A stretch of DNA of 64,000 nt, taken from NCBI GenBank assembly GCA_017893485.1, contig CM030360.1, positions 145,328,516 to 145,392,515 on the forward strand, read 5' to 3'. Origin of the DNA: Hemerocallis citrina. Its lineage: Eukaryota > Streptophyta > Magnoliopsida > Asparagales > Asphodelaceae. The first letter of the stretch is position 1. Each line of letters begins with the position of its first letter. Shown here one piece after another: positions 21,291 through 32,859 of this stretch. Made by a program: the position numbers and the translations under genes. Below the pieces are notes generated by a model that was given only the letters and a program-made list of their open reading frames with translations, was not told the DNA's origin and made no database searches.

Positions 21291-21904
21291 GAGCATCCAC
21301 ACTTGGTTTGCTATATTACCATTTTAATCATTTTTTTGACAAAGAAGTCGTTGCAGTCGTTTACCAATTTGTCTTTATTTTTTGTTACAGTAGTTTACTA
21401 TATTTGAGAAACGATTTGGCAACTGTCATATTGCATCATGTTTCATCTCTATTATTTTATTATTTTTTCACACGTTTGGATATTTCGTCCGAGCAAATTA
21501 GAGATTTTAAATTTTAAAAAAATTCCTGGGAGGAAATTTTTTTTGAGCCCCAAGTAATTGGAGGTACTTTTTAGTAAACTTTTTTGTATGGACTTGGATT
21601 GTATAGGATTTTTGTATGGATTAATGATTTATACGGTTGGGTGGGATGTTTGTGTTGTATTTTACCCACCCAAAAAATTTATTTTACGGACAAAACATCT
21701 TGTTTCTTCCATATAATTTTTTTTTTTTAGAGGGACTAAAACCTTTAAAAAATTAAGCTAATTTAGATGGATGAAACATCGTCCGTTTAATTTTATCGTG
21801 AAATTTGCTATATTTTGACATTTAACGACTGCAGTAAAACAATTAAAATTGTCAATTCTATTTTGCCATTTTACCATTTTTTTTCTACACGACTGTGGAT
21901 GCTC
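21291..21904. mobile_element. PIF/Harbinger-like MITE with TTA target duplication
   Basis: Starts GAGCATCCACACTTGG and ends CGACTGTGGATGCTC. The termini are inverted repeats of about 14 bp, flanked by TTA on both sides (21288-21290, 21905-21907). It is 614 bp, AT-rich, with no transposase. It is the clearest member of the family that also includes 16875 and 19082. Confidence 0.8.
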
Positions 21905-23398
21905 TTAGGTACTAGCAATACGGTAATAACATGGAGAATTTCCAACATTAACATATAAGTGTGTAAGGTAACATATAACAAAGGTAACATGCCATTTTAC
22001 CATTTAAGTGTGTAAGGTAACATATAACAAATGTTTTTTTTTTTATAGGGAAAAGATGGAATAAGGCCACCCTGTTTCATTAATAAGAAATTAACAAAAC
22101 AATCCCAGCATGCTGGAGCAAGATACAACCCACAGACAGAAAAAAAACATAAAGCGACATGACTAGTACATATAATCAGCTCTCACTCTAACCTACGAGG
22201 ACCAACTAATTGTATGTCCGTCAAGCAAGCTTCGAGCACCCACATCCACGGCACGCGCCCACCCACCTGAAGCGAATCCTGTGGGATTTGAAAATTTGCC
22301 GCTCCCCTCCTTCTACCTCATCAACGCCACTTCAAACATGGCCCAATCGGAGTCACACCCAAAAGGAGAGCTGTCGCAATTTAGCTCTCACAGGTGATAT
22401 CTCACTAAACAAAACTCTCACTAATCCTAATCACAGACACAGTCTAAGAGAGTAAAGAAGATGGTACTTGTACTCTCTCAGATGATTTCTCACAAATACA
22501 AACAGACACCTGCATAGAGTAGTGAGAAGTAACGTCTTCACTCTCTCACTCTCTCACTCTCTTTCTTACATAAAACCCAGCCAAATCACAACCAATTTGA
22601 AGAATCACCTTCACCTCTCGCCCCTGTGGGCGGTGGACGTTGTAGATTTCAGGGTCAATGATGAGGGCGTAGTGGTGGTGTTGTTGCAAAGTCTGTGGCA
22701 GTGGATTAAGGAAGGTCGAGTTCAGTGTGTGACTCCTCTACTGCCGACCAAGAAGACAAACATCTCCCCTCTGTGCACCTCATGGGGGTCCCCTTTCTGC
22801 GGGCCTAAGCTCCACCCTATGCAGTAACGATCATGGGAGAACTACGTCTTCGGGCCCTAGCTCCATAACTATAGACCTCAATCTTCGCACCAAATCAAAT
22901 TTTCCTCCACCTCCTTCATCACATATCGGACGCTCCGCGACAGTTGAGACAAACACTCCGGAAGCTGCGACAAGTGAGCGTCCATCACGGAGGGACCCCG
23001 TCTTGGGCCCAAGCTCCACAATCGGTCTCATGGTGGTAAAATACTAGTATGTAATAAGCGGTCTCATGAGGGGACCCCGTCTTCAGGCCCTAACCCCACA
23101 ACCGAACTACACCGTAAACATCACAACTAGACATACCCAACCCAGACAGCTCCACCAACCCCCCAAACCACAAATTACCCTGCCGTCTCAAACTACGGCA
23201 CAGCCAAGTACACCTCGGCTTCTTCACACGCACTACCAACCCTCGAAAAACCAAAACATAGCTATAATTGGCCCCAAGGGTATGGACATGGTGGCAAGCG
23301 CGAAGAGCAATCAGTGAAACACCTAGCAGAGCTAACCAATCTCAACTTAACCTAACCCCAACCCCAATAAAGTGTCACAGATCTGGGTCAAAAAAGTT

Positions 23399-23438
23399 GG
23401 GGGGGGGGGGGGGGGGGAAAGGGGGGGGGGGGGGGGGG
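23399..23438. repeat. Poly-G tracts (19 + 18 G)
   Basis: Two G runs separated by AAA. A third run of 29 G is at 23753-23781, followed by (CGC)n. The lengths may be unreliable in an assembly. The tracts could form G-quadruplexes on the + strand. Confidence 0.8.
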
Positions 23439-23752
23439 TCGCATAGCAGCTCGGCCCCATACCGCACCGACCTCAGCTTGGCCCTGTCGCCGCCGCCATC
23501 GCGTGGGGGGAGGAGCACCGCACCGACCTCAGGTAGCGTCGTGAAGCTTCGCCGATCGGAGCGCGAGGATCTTGGCCTTCGTCGAAACGGGCAGCCGTCG
23601 GAATCGCTGCATCGGTAGCGTCGTCGTGGAGCTTCGCCGTACGTGGAGCATCGCGACGTCGAGGACCATCGCGTGGAGGAGAGGATTCGTCGAAGACCAT
23701 CGCCGTGGAGGAGCGGGTTCGTGGGGCTTCGCGTCGTCGTGGAGGGGACGAC

Positions 23753-23754
23753 GG

Positions 23755-23786
<32 letters not shown>

Positions 23787-23806
23787 CCGCCGCCGCCGCC
23801 GCCCCA
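23753..23806. repeat. Poly-G run and (GCC)n
   Basis: 29 G followed by GCGCCGCCGCCGCC. It lies near the 5' end of the retroposon on its strand. The proline/alanine ORFs come from this repeat. Confidence 0.8.
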
Positions 23807-23926
23807 AGGTTGTTCAAGGTTATTCAGATCTAGGGTAAGAAGAAGGAAGGGAGTTGATAGGAGAGGAGCGGGCTTCTTTTTTTTTTGGTAACCTTACACG
23901 ACACCAATTTTCATATAACAAATGTT

Positions 23927-24473
23927 GAGATAAAAACAATGGTAAACTTGTGTGACGAAAGAGAAATTCTTCTTCTCAAGTCGTACTAAGATGCAACAAC
24001 TTCTCAATGTCATTCAGGATTAAAAGGTAAAGGTGACGTCTTGGAGTTCACAGCATGTGAAAGTGATATCACAAAGCGCAACATCGCCAAATCCTTTAAT
24101 TGTTAAGTGACACATTGTTAATTACTTGAAAATTAATAAATAACAACCATATTTTCGTTAAAAATTCTCTTGATTTACAGCTGTTTTAGCAGATAAGATG
24201 TGATTAACATATACCATACTAGTGTTATCCTATACCAATTGCACAGCCAAAAATAATTTTGAGAGACTTACAAATTTGATGGGGATGGATTTCGAAAAAA
24301 CTGTGAGATTTTATGAGACTGGAAAAGTGAGAGAAGAGACTTTGTTTGAGGGATTAGGTTTTTTATTTTATTTTTAATTGTTTAATTTTTTTATATAATA
24401 AAAATTATGCATAATGTACTTTAAAATAGAAAAAGAAAAGAGAGAGTAGATTCTCTCTCCTATTAATATAAGA
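23927..24473. other. AT-rich sequence without a recognised gene
   Basis: Host or older element sequence between the retroposon and the next Helitron. Nothing identifiable. Confidence 0.5.
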
Positions 24474-24882
24474 CTAGTATTTTTCACGTGCGATGCACGT
24501 TTTGATAAGAGTTTGAGGATTTTTACGTGCGATATACGTGTTAAGAAGTAGTTTTGGATTTAGACGTGCATTGCACATAATTGGAAAAAATATTTTGAAG
24601 GAAAAACTACAATTTGTACGTGTAATACAAGTTTTTATAAGTTTAATTTGAGTTGTACGTGCAACATATGTGTATGTTTAGTATTAAAAAATTATTGTAA
24701 AATTGTTTTGTACGTGTGTTACACATTTTAAATATGTGGAAAAAAAATTGTTTGTTTTTGTTGTAATTAATGAGAGAGTTGGAGTTGCACGTGCAACACA
24801 TGAATTTGTATATTAACAAATTACAACTCCAACTCTCCAATTGTAATATTAGAAATTATATATTACAGATTAGAGATATAGA
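24474..24882 (-). mobile_element. Helitron-like element made largely of repeated ACGTGC hairpins
   Basis: On the minus strand it starts TCTATATCTCTAATC at 24882 (A before) and ends with ACGTGCATCGCACGTG…ACTAG at 24474 (T after). Between these, imperfect palindromes of the form ACGTGCNATGCACGT recur about every 40-70 bp (near 24487, 24530, 24575, 24618, 24655, 24711, 24787). Only the outermost is followed by CTAG. No gene. Confidence 0.6.
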
Positions 24883-25119
24883 TATAACAAAACAATAAAA
24901 TATACAAGTGTGAGCAAGATAAGCAATCAATAACTAACCTGATTTTTGATAATTAATAATTAACCTAATAGTCCATCATTCTATGATCACTAATTCTATT
25001 TCCTACCAAATATTTTAATTATACAGGTGAAAAGAAGGACAAAGATATGCCACATCCATTCAGACCCCATATTCCTTCTCTTCTACTACTATTCAGTGAA
25101 GAGTTTATCAGAAATAAAT

Positions 25120-25420
25120 ATTTTTAAAATATTTTTTTGTCACACAATAAATATTATTTTGTCACTAAATAAATTCATGTATCGCATATGCAACTTCAAA
25201 TCTATTTATTAACATGTGTATCACACGTACAAATTAAAGTTTTTCCTTCTTAATTAAAAAAAATTACGTGTACTGTCCATCCAGCTCTATTTTTTAAAAA
25301 AATTAAGATATCCATTGCACGTACTAATTACTACCAACTTACGAGTGTATTGCATGTTCAAATCAAACTCTTTATCAAAATATACATGGCACGTAAAAAA
25401 ATATTAGTATTTTTAATGCC
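25120..25420 (+). repeat. Inverted, degenerate copy of the hairpin array
   Basis: The reverse complement of this segment is colinear with 24480-24780, for example GAAGGAAAAACT, then ATTTGTACGTGT, and TTTTGATAA(A)GAGTTTGA. It ends near 25416 with TATTAGT, a probable mutated CTAG. The two arms, about 240 bp apart, form a large imperfect palindrome. Confidence 0.65.
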
Positions 25421-25474
25421 AACAAACGGATAAAATAATTATTAAGTAATGCTACAACAAAGTGAACAAACAAA

Positions 25475-25812
25475 TCTATGTAATAAAACACAAAGAAAGC
25501 TATCAAGTGGCTCTTCTTCAATACCACCAAAATCAAAGGCCCAGATCTAACCTCACAAAACACATTTTTCCCAAAAAACTCAAATTCAAATCTCCCCAAA
25601 ACAACTCACACACTTATGGAAACATGGACTTTTATACCAATTTATAATTATTGTTAACATATACTAATGAAAATATGGACTTTTATTTACAGCTAATTAT
25701 TGTCATACTATTCAAACTTGAGTTATAATTGTTGATTTACTGTTTACAAGACTTTTATATGCTGTATCATTCTGAAGACGTGCCGTAGGCACGTGTCCAC
25801 AGGCAAATCTAG
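25475..25812 (+). mobile_element. Short non-autonomous Helitron (family 2, + copy)
   Basis: Starts TCTATGTAATAAAACAC and ends GCCGTAGGCACGTGTCCAC, then AGGCAAATCTAG, flanked by A and T. It shares both ends and about 200 bp of 3' sequence with 20098-20683. It is 338 bp, no gene. Confidence 0.8.
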
Positions 25813-25944
25813 TACATACATAATACATACTATAATCATGAGTTGACTGAAAAACTTGTCCAATAATCACAAATAGTAACTAGAAGTATTTGGAGCATAA
25901 TTTTTTTGAAATTCAAAAAAATAATAATCTATCTAAAGCAATAA

Positions 25945-26240
25945 GGGCAAAAGCCAAAATACCCCCCAACGTTTGGCCTAAGTACAATATGCCCATATAA
26001 CGTTTGAAAAAATACATTAAACCCATTACTCCGTTAACTTAACTTATTCCGTTAAGTTAGAATTATTGAATTACCTTTCTACCATTACCCTTTCATATCT
26101 CAATCTCTTCTTTCTTCCTTTCTTCATTCCTTTTTTCTTATTTCATTTTTCTCTATTAATAACGATTTATTCGGCAACGATTTCTTTAGGACAAAGTACA
26201 TGAACTGAGATGCAAGACTCTTAACAATATCTGTGGAAGA
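25945..26240 (+). repeat. Left arm of a MULE-like inverted repeat
   Basis: Starts around GGGCAAAAGCCAAAATACC, then CCCAACGTTTGGCCTAAG, followed by CCGTTAACTTAACTTATTCC and a pyrimidine-rich TCATATCTCAATCTCTTC. The reverse complement recurs at 52900-53390, interrupted there by a Helitron. This suggests one element about 1.5 kb long before two gypsy elements inserted. The outermost ~20 bp are missing on the right arm. Confidence 0.6.
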
Positions 26241-26325
26241 GGAGAGTTCTATGAAACCATTGCACACTAGAAAACCACGATTTTAACTTTAATCCTTAAA
26301 ATTCAAATATCAACAGAGAAAACAT

Positions 26326-29300
26326 TGTAGCGCCCCAAATTTCCATACCGGGAACCTGAGACCCTACTCCAGGAGTCGAACTTCAAAATAGCCACAATCA
26401 CAGAAGGTACAGGAAAATTTAAAACTTTTATTCTATATAAATGTTACATTCAGAAGTGTTACAATGTCCAAATAAGAATGACAAGATTTACAACAATATA
26501 ACACCATTTGCATATGTCCCTTGGATCCTTGGACCAACTCGAGCTCTGTAGTACCTGTAGATCGGCCCCGGATACCTACAAGGTGGGGAACGTCAGTACT
26601 TCGACTGACGCAAAGCTGGTGATAATAACGATCCTCTAAAATTCAATCACAACCAAAAATTTATGCAAAATAGAAAGGTGTTGTGCCAAAACAAGGGTTT
26701 AATGGATTCGGGTTCTAGTACAGTGGTATGACATGACCCTATGACTAGATGCAGAAAATTCACATGCCTAACTCTAATCCAAGCAAGACTTTGGAGCGCG
26801 AATGCATCCTATACTACATACGCCCCCAAATCTAGCCGTCTTTCTCCACAATTTAGGGATTCGAACCCTCGCCATGCATCCTACTCTTGTACTCAACCAG
26901 TTCCCAATAGATTGTCCGTCGCCCAAGGAGGTTGCAGTAGGTCGGTCTAGTCCGCCACTGCAGTGCCTAAGTGGTAGCCGCCACTTGGTACCCGCATACG
27001 GACCTCCATGGAAAGCTGCGTTGAATCCAGTCGCCCGACCGATTGATTCCCCATGTCCACCTATGGACTGACGCATGCGTGTTCACCCCTGATCGGGTTA
27101 TAAACTTATATATATACCAAAACACAAAACCCCCGTGCATAGGGACGTGAGCACCTCGGGAGGTCAAATCCTCCTAGCCTCCCGTACCTTACTCCGATAA
27201 AGCTTTGGAAATTAACAGATCGAGATACGAGCCAAGGACTCACTCATGAGTACCGAAAACGTATCCCTACGACTGGAAGGTACAACACCGATTATGGTTT
27301 ACTAGGACTAATGCAATTTTCCAACCCCTTTATGCCATTCTAACCCCGGCCTTACTCTATCACTTTGGGTAAAGATAAAATTTGCTTCCATACTCGCCAA
27401 TCAACCTCTGGCCCTGGCGATGCCGGTACGGTTCGCCACTTCTCCGGCTTGGAGTTGTCCAGCATTATGGCCTATATTTGCCATTTCCCCGATTGTGAAT
27501 GTATGTTCACCCCTGACCCGGGCTATGAACTTATCTCAATGGCAAGCTCGGATGTCCTACGCTTCGGCAAAAATTTATAATGTAGGGTTGACAGGTGCAG
27601 GGTATCCCTTACCCTAGTAACTAACTCGAGTCACGCCTCCCACTATGGGAGTCAACCACACCAACAACAGATATCAACTATCCCTAGATAAGAGTCATCG
27701 ACTCTGATAGTACACAAGGAAAATGTCCTTACAATACTTAGTCAAAACCAAGACTAACAACCTATGGGATTTCAGCCCAAAAATTAGAATGGTTATAACT
27801 CTCTCAATACAACTCCGATTGGAGTGTATGAGCCCAATCCGGAAAGGTAAGATTCTTGGATACAACTTCCTAGTTGATCATGAACTTAAATTCAATCATC
27901 TTGATCCCCAAAATAGCCTCTCAAGCCTCAGCCTGTGTACTTCCTGTACACGGGCTGCATCTTACCGGTAGCACAAAATACTACCCACTGATCAGAATAT
28001 CACAAACCCAAGTTCTATAGAAAGGTGTGGGTGTCCTCAACAACTCTCTAGTTGGTCATGAGTCCAAATTATACCCATAGATCATCCTAACACACACATC
28101 TCTCACAATTGCATCAAGTCACATACTAGGTCTTTCTAAATCAGAGCACTCAGAGCCACTCTAGGTCTCTGTCCAGTATTACAAAAATCACAGTAAATCA
28201 ACCCTTTACTGGAATCACTCAAATTGGTCTTATTGGAAAGATCTAGATGTCTACTACAAATCTCTAATGAATCAGGTTCTCAAATTGTGCTCTTGATGAG
28301 TCTCAAATGTCCAATCTCTACTGGGTATACAAACTGGCTGAAACCAGCACAGTACATACTCATAAAATCATATTAAATTTCTTACTTATCCAAATGACAC
28401 AAAATTTATAGTAATGAAACTAGAGGTCATAGTGAACAATAAGAAAAAGATTTCATGTCAAAAATTCAAGTATACAGTGAGTTCTCTCTATTTCAATTTC
28501 GCACAGAAAGTCATCATGTTCTTCAGTTCAGCTTCAGCTACTGATTAAAGATCAATTTTTCTCAAGCCCATAAATTCATTCAAACATTTTCCTGATTTTT
28601 GTATAGAATATAGATGCATGTAGGAATACAGGGTAAAAATTTCAGATCAAGAACATGCTCCAATAAATTAGGAAAATTCCAACAACATCAGTCATTCTGT
28701 TAACCAATTGCTGATTCTGGCTTACGACACAGTTCTACCATTCGATTTTATTAAAATATCAAATTACCTCAGAAAAATCCGAAATAAATCATCAACTATC
28801 TACACATACATATGAAAAATCTCTAAAATTTCATGGCCTAATTCTTTGTAGTTTGCTCTCGGAAAAATCTACAAAATATCATTCTGAACTAGTTTTCTAG
28901 TTTCAGTTCTGATTTCATCTTTCAAGCTCTTAGATGTTCATCCTAGCACTTCCTATCATACATGCATGCAAGAAAATCAATTAAGAGACATAAAAGAAGG
29001 TTTAGAGTAACTCCCCAACCTTGGTTGCTGTAGAGGAATTGATCTCCTTGAGCTTTTTTCTTTGGAAATCCTTCCTTGAGACCTTCTTCACTCTCTCTTC
29101 TTCCTCTCTTTTTTTCTCTTGGAGGAGTTTTAAAATTTCCAGAGCAAGGAGGTGGGATGGAGTGCAGAAATGAAGGAGAAGAGAGGGGGATATTGGCCGG
29201 TTTTAAGCTGGGGGTGGTAGGGTAGGCTAGTAGGGTGGTTTTGATCAAACCATGGCTTGTAGCTGCTTGTTTTGTGGTTGTTGAGTTGGCTGCCCTATTT

Positions 29301-29546
29301 AAGGTTAAATGTGTCACTACGAGTGCGAGACGAGAGGTTTATCGAGCGCATGCAAAAGATATCAACTGTAGTATCATACAGTGTTATATTTGCATAGGCG
29401 TCATACCGAAAACTAGCGTTTATACTAGTATCGGTCCTCCTCGTTCTCGTGCATCTTTTAGAATGCAATCCTCTCATGAACCATCCCGTAACCCTAACCA
29501 CACACCACAATAGCAAAATCAACCCATAATACTGAAATCATGTGCA
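26326..29546 (-). repeat. 3' LTR of element C
   Basis: On + it begins TGTAGCGCCCCAAAT and ends GAAATCATGTGCA. It has a TATA-like CTTAAATAGGG on the minus strand near 29295-29303. It aligns along its whole length with 34785-38005, with scattered substitutions and small indels. The small ORFs inside are not genes. Confidence 0.85.
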
Positions 29547-29905
29547 CGCTTCCAGAGAACTTTGACCATCGGGATAACCTTGTTTCTCAGTACATTGTCC
29601 TGATGATCAAGTATCCTAACTGGTTGCTCTCTACAGGAAAGATTTATCTGCAAATATTTCGGAACCTCTGGCAACCGATGGCTTGAATCCAGCACATACT
29701 TCCGTAGCATAGAGACGTGGAACACGTCATGCACTTGAGATAACTTGGCCGGTAGCTCCAACTTATAAGCCATCCTGCCAATCCTCTTCAGAATCTTGTA
29801 TGGTCCAATATATCTCGGAGCTAACTTCCTGCCTTTTCCGAATCTGATAACTCCTTTTGTCGGCGACACCTTGAGAAATATGGAGTCGCCTTCCTCAAAT
29901 TCCAA
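29519..29905 (-). pseudogene. Integrase C-terminus and truncated chromodomain, element C
   Basis: The segment reads GDSIFLKVSPTKGVIRFG, then LAPRYIGPYKILKRIG (the GPY/F module) and VHDVFHVSMLRKYV. It ends in the first strand of a chromodomain (NKVIPMVKVLWK). There the sequence runs straight into the LTR at 29546 and stops after a few LTR-encoded residues. The conserved second half of the chromodomain (EATWE-type) is missing, so histone-mark targeting by this part would be lost. Confidence 0.8.
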
Positions 29906-31105
29906 CTCTCTTCGGCGGTTGTCCGCAAAGCTCTTCTACCTGTTTTGTGCTCCTTGAAGCCTTTTCTGAATAAGCTCGATCTGCTCCGACGTTTGTTGCA
30001 CGATTTCTGGCCCATACATCTACCACTCTCCTTCCTCGAACCAACAGACCGGCGTCCTGCATCTTCGTCCATACAAAGCTTCATACGGGGCTATGTCAAT
30101 GCTTGCTTGATAGCTGTTATTATAAGCAAACTCTACCAAGGCTAAGTATTTCTCCCAACTTCCTCCAAAGTCCAAAATGCATGCCCGCAACATGTCCTTG
30201 AGAATCCTGTTGACTCTCTCTGTCTGTCCATCCGTCTATGGGTGAAAAGCTGTGCTGAAGTCTGTTCTAGTTCCCAATGCTGACTATAGACTTTGCCAGA
30301 ATCGAGATGTAAATCTTGCATCTCGGTCGGATACTATCGACACTGGCACTCCATGTAGTTTCACTACGTTCTCAATGTAGACCTCGGCCAACTTCTCGAC
30401 TATCCAGGTCGTCTTTACTGAAAGAAAATGTGCTGACTTGGTCAATCGATCCACAATCACCCATATTGAGTCATTTCCTTTAGGGCTCCTGAGTAATCCT
30501 GTGATAAAATCCATACTGATGTTCTTCCATTTCCATTCTGGAATGGGTAAAGGCTGTAACAATCCTCCTGGTTTCTGATTTTCGGCCTTAACTTGTTGGC
30601 ATGTCAAACATTGGGCGACGAACTCTGCTATATTTTGCTTCATCCCTGACCACCAATAGTGCTGCTTTATATCATGATACATCTTGGTGCTTTCGGGGTG
30701 AATCGCGAGTAACGTGGAGTGAGCTTCCTTCATGATGTCTTCCTTCAACTCCTCGTCCTTTGGTACACATAGTCGGTTACCAAACCATAGTGAACCTTCT
30801 CTTATACTGAATTTGGCCAATTTTCCTTCATGCACTTGCTTCTTCATGTCTTCTATCTCTGGATATTTGGTCTGAGCCTCTTTCACTTGCTTATTCAAGC
30901 TTGGTCGTAACACCAACTGTGCCAAAACTGCACTTAAGTGTTGTGTAACCACTTTAATGCCTGCCTGCCTGATCTCTTCATCTAGCTCCCTCCGGGTCAC
31001 TACCAATGTAGCCACACTTCTCTTCCTGCTGAGTGCATCTGCTACCACGTTGGCTTTTCCTGGATGATATATAATCTCAGGCTTGATGTCTTCGAGTACT
31101 TCCAA
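29906..31105 (-). pseudogene. Element C integrase (HHCC and catalytic core)
   Basis: The HHCC zinc region shows [19 protein letters not shown] and [16 protein letters not shown]. The core shows [12 protein letters not shown] (first Asp), [16 protein letters not shown] (second Asp) and DGQTERVN (Glu) near 30215. Stops interrupt the core after FWQSL (30284), before DGQTE and near 30015. All three catalytic acids are still encoded. Confidence 0.8.
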
Positions 31106-31119
31106 CCATCTCCCCTGCC

Positions 31120-31413
31120 TTAAGTTGAGATCCTTCTGCTGGTGATATACTTTAAGCTCTTATGGTCAGTGTAAATTTCCACCTTTGCTCCGTAGACATA
31201 ATGTCTCCATAATTTCAAAGCAAAAATTATAGCTGCGAGTTCCAAATCATGGGTCGGATAATTCTTCTCGTGTGGCCGTAGCTGTCTCGAACCATAAGCT
31301 ATAACCTTGCCCTCCTGCATTAACACACATCCGAATCCCAAATACGACATATCGCTGTAGATGACGTAGTCCTTGTCCTCTCGAGGTAAAACCAATACAG
31401 GTGCGGAGATCAA
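31120..31413 (-). pseudogene. Element C RNase H
   Basis: [18 protein letters not shown] (first Asp), [18 protein letters not shown] (Glu) and [10 protein letters not shown] (Asp) mark the RNase H domain that follows RT in gypsy elements. Catalytic acids are present. The frame is open apart from stops at both edges. Confidence 0.8.
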
Positions 31414-31421
31414 ACAGTTCT

Positions 31422-32564
31422 TCAGTTCCTGAAAACTCTCTTCACACTCTCTGTCCAGTCGAAACTTTGGTTCTTTTTGGTCAAGGTTGTAAGAGGTACA
31501 GCTATCCTTGTATAATTCTGGATAAACTTCCGGTAATATTCAGTCATACCCAGAAAACTCCTTACTTCCTTCACCGTCTTTGGTTGTGGCCATTCCTTGA
31601 CTGCTTCTATCTTCTGAGGATCCGTTGTCACTCCCTCCTTAGAAAGGATATGGTCTAGAAATGCAACTTCCGATTTCCAGAACTCACACTTAGATAATTT
31701 GGCATACAACTGATGCTCTTATAGCTTGCTCAAGACTGTTGTTAGATGTTCAGCATGCTCCTCTTCTATCCTTGAATATACCAAAATATCGTCGATGAAG
31801 ACCATGACAAATGAGTCAATAAACGGACGTAGAATTCTGTTCATTAAGTCCATGAAGATTGCTGGAGCGTTAGTCACTCCAAACGGCATTACCAAGAATT
31901 CATAGTGTCCATGTCGAGTTCGAAAAGCTGTCTTAGGTACATCCTCTTTCTTGACTCGCACTTGATGATATCCGGACCGTAGATCAATCTTGAAAAATAC
32001 TGCTGCTCCCTGAAGCTGATCGAACAAATCGTCGATCCTGGGAATTGGATACTTGTTCCGAATAGTGAATTTATTCAATTCCCGATAATCAATACACATC
32101 CTGGATGACCCGTCCTTCTTCTTAACAAGCAATACTGGTGCTCCCCAAGGCGATGCACTTGGTCTGATAAATTCCTTCTGCAAGTACTCTTCAATCTGCT
32201 TCTTGATCTCATTCTGCTCTACTGGTGCCATTCGATAAGTTGCTTTGGATACTTGAGCACTACCTGGTTGAACTGTGATGCTAAACTCGACATCATGATG
32301 TGGGAAAATTCCAGGTAAATCCTCTAAGAATACAAGTGAAAAATTTCTCACCACTGGTATCTTGTTCACCTCTTCTAGTACCCGTACTTCACTAGCAGTT
32401 GTGAAAGTTATTACCTTCGATCCCAGCTCCCCGTGGAATACAAGTTCCACTCCTTCAGCTGAGATAACTACCTTCTTCTCCTTGCAGTCAATGCTTGCCT
32501 TGTGCCTCGACATCCAATCCATACCAATAATGACATCTGTTCTGGCAAAACCTAATTCCAACAA
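31422..32564 (-). pseudogene. Element C reverse transcriptase
   Basis: The segment covers the end of protease linkage ([17 protein letters not shown]) and a nearly intact [69 protein letters not shown] and [11 protein letters not shown] with the catalytic Asp pair. The thumb/connection follows ([20 protein letters not shown]). Only one stop, at about 31716 between VLSKL and EHQLYAKL, breaks 380 codons, so this is the best preserved enzyme in the window. Confidence 0.85.
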
Positions 32565-32572
32565 ATCGATAC

Positions 32573-32761
32573 TTAGGGTTTCTCCGCTAATCTGGAGCTT
32601 ACATCCCTATAGCATAGATCTGTAGTAAGGGTTGCCTCTAACGGCGTAACTACCGTCAAAGCTAAATCTGGGATTACCTTTGGTGTGCATCTTAGTTTTC
32701 TCGAAAAAGATTTTGACACAAAAGAATAAGTCGATCCACTATCAAACAAGACTGTAGCCAA
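32573..32761 (-). pseudogene. Element C aspartic protease fragment
   Basis: ATVLFDSGSTYSFVSKSF holds the DSG(S/T) active-site triplet of retropepsins. It continues to [12 protein letters not shown] and a stop at 32573. The remainder of the domain continues in the next segment. The active-site residues are intact. Confidence 0.8.
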
Positions 32762-32859
32762 AATTTCATTTACATATATATGTCCTGTTACAACAGTACA
32801 TCATCCATCAACTTCCAAAAACCCAAAATACAACTTAAAACTTATACACCATTTGTTTA

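Larger units (their letters stand above)
22036..23911 (-). mobile_element. Non-LTR retroposon with poly(A) tail and 15-bp target duplication
   Basis: CATATAACAAATGTT flanks it on both sides (22021-22035, 23912-23926). The left end on + is a poly-T run, so the copy is inserted on the minus strand with a short poly(A) tail after ATTAATGAAACAGGGTGG, a 3' end typical of plant LINE-derived retroposons. It is 1.88 kb without recognisable endonuclease or reverse transcriptase, so it depends on another LINE or is internally deleted. The 5' part is extremely GC-rich with long C tracts. The middle has four copies of a GGAGCTTGGGCCC/GAAGACGGGGTCCC-like motif (about 22780-23100). The ORFs are low-complexity. 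Confidence 0.75.

Noticed and set aside
23473..23891. Pro/Ala-rich and Gly-rich ORFs on both strands
   Set aside because: Low-complexity translation of poly-G and GCC runs in a retroposon.
26741..27617. Short ORFs duplicated at 35669-36061
   Set aside because: LTR sequence without coding signature.
29295..29522. Small ORFs inside the Tekay-like LTRs, present in both LTRs
   Set aside because: Conserved only because LTRs are copies. The frames differ in length, with no domain.
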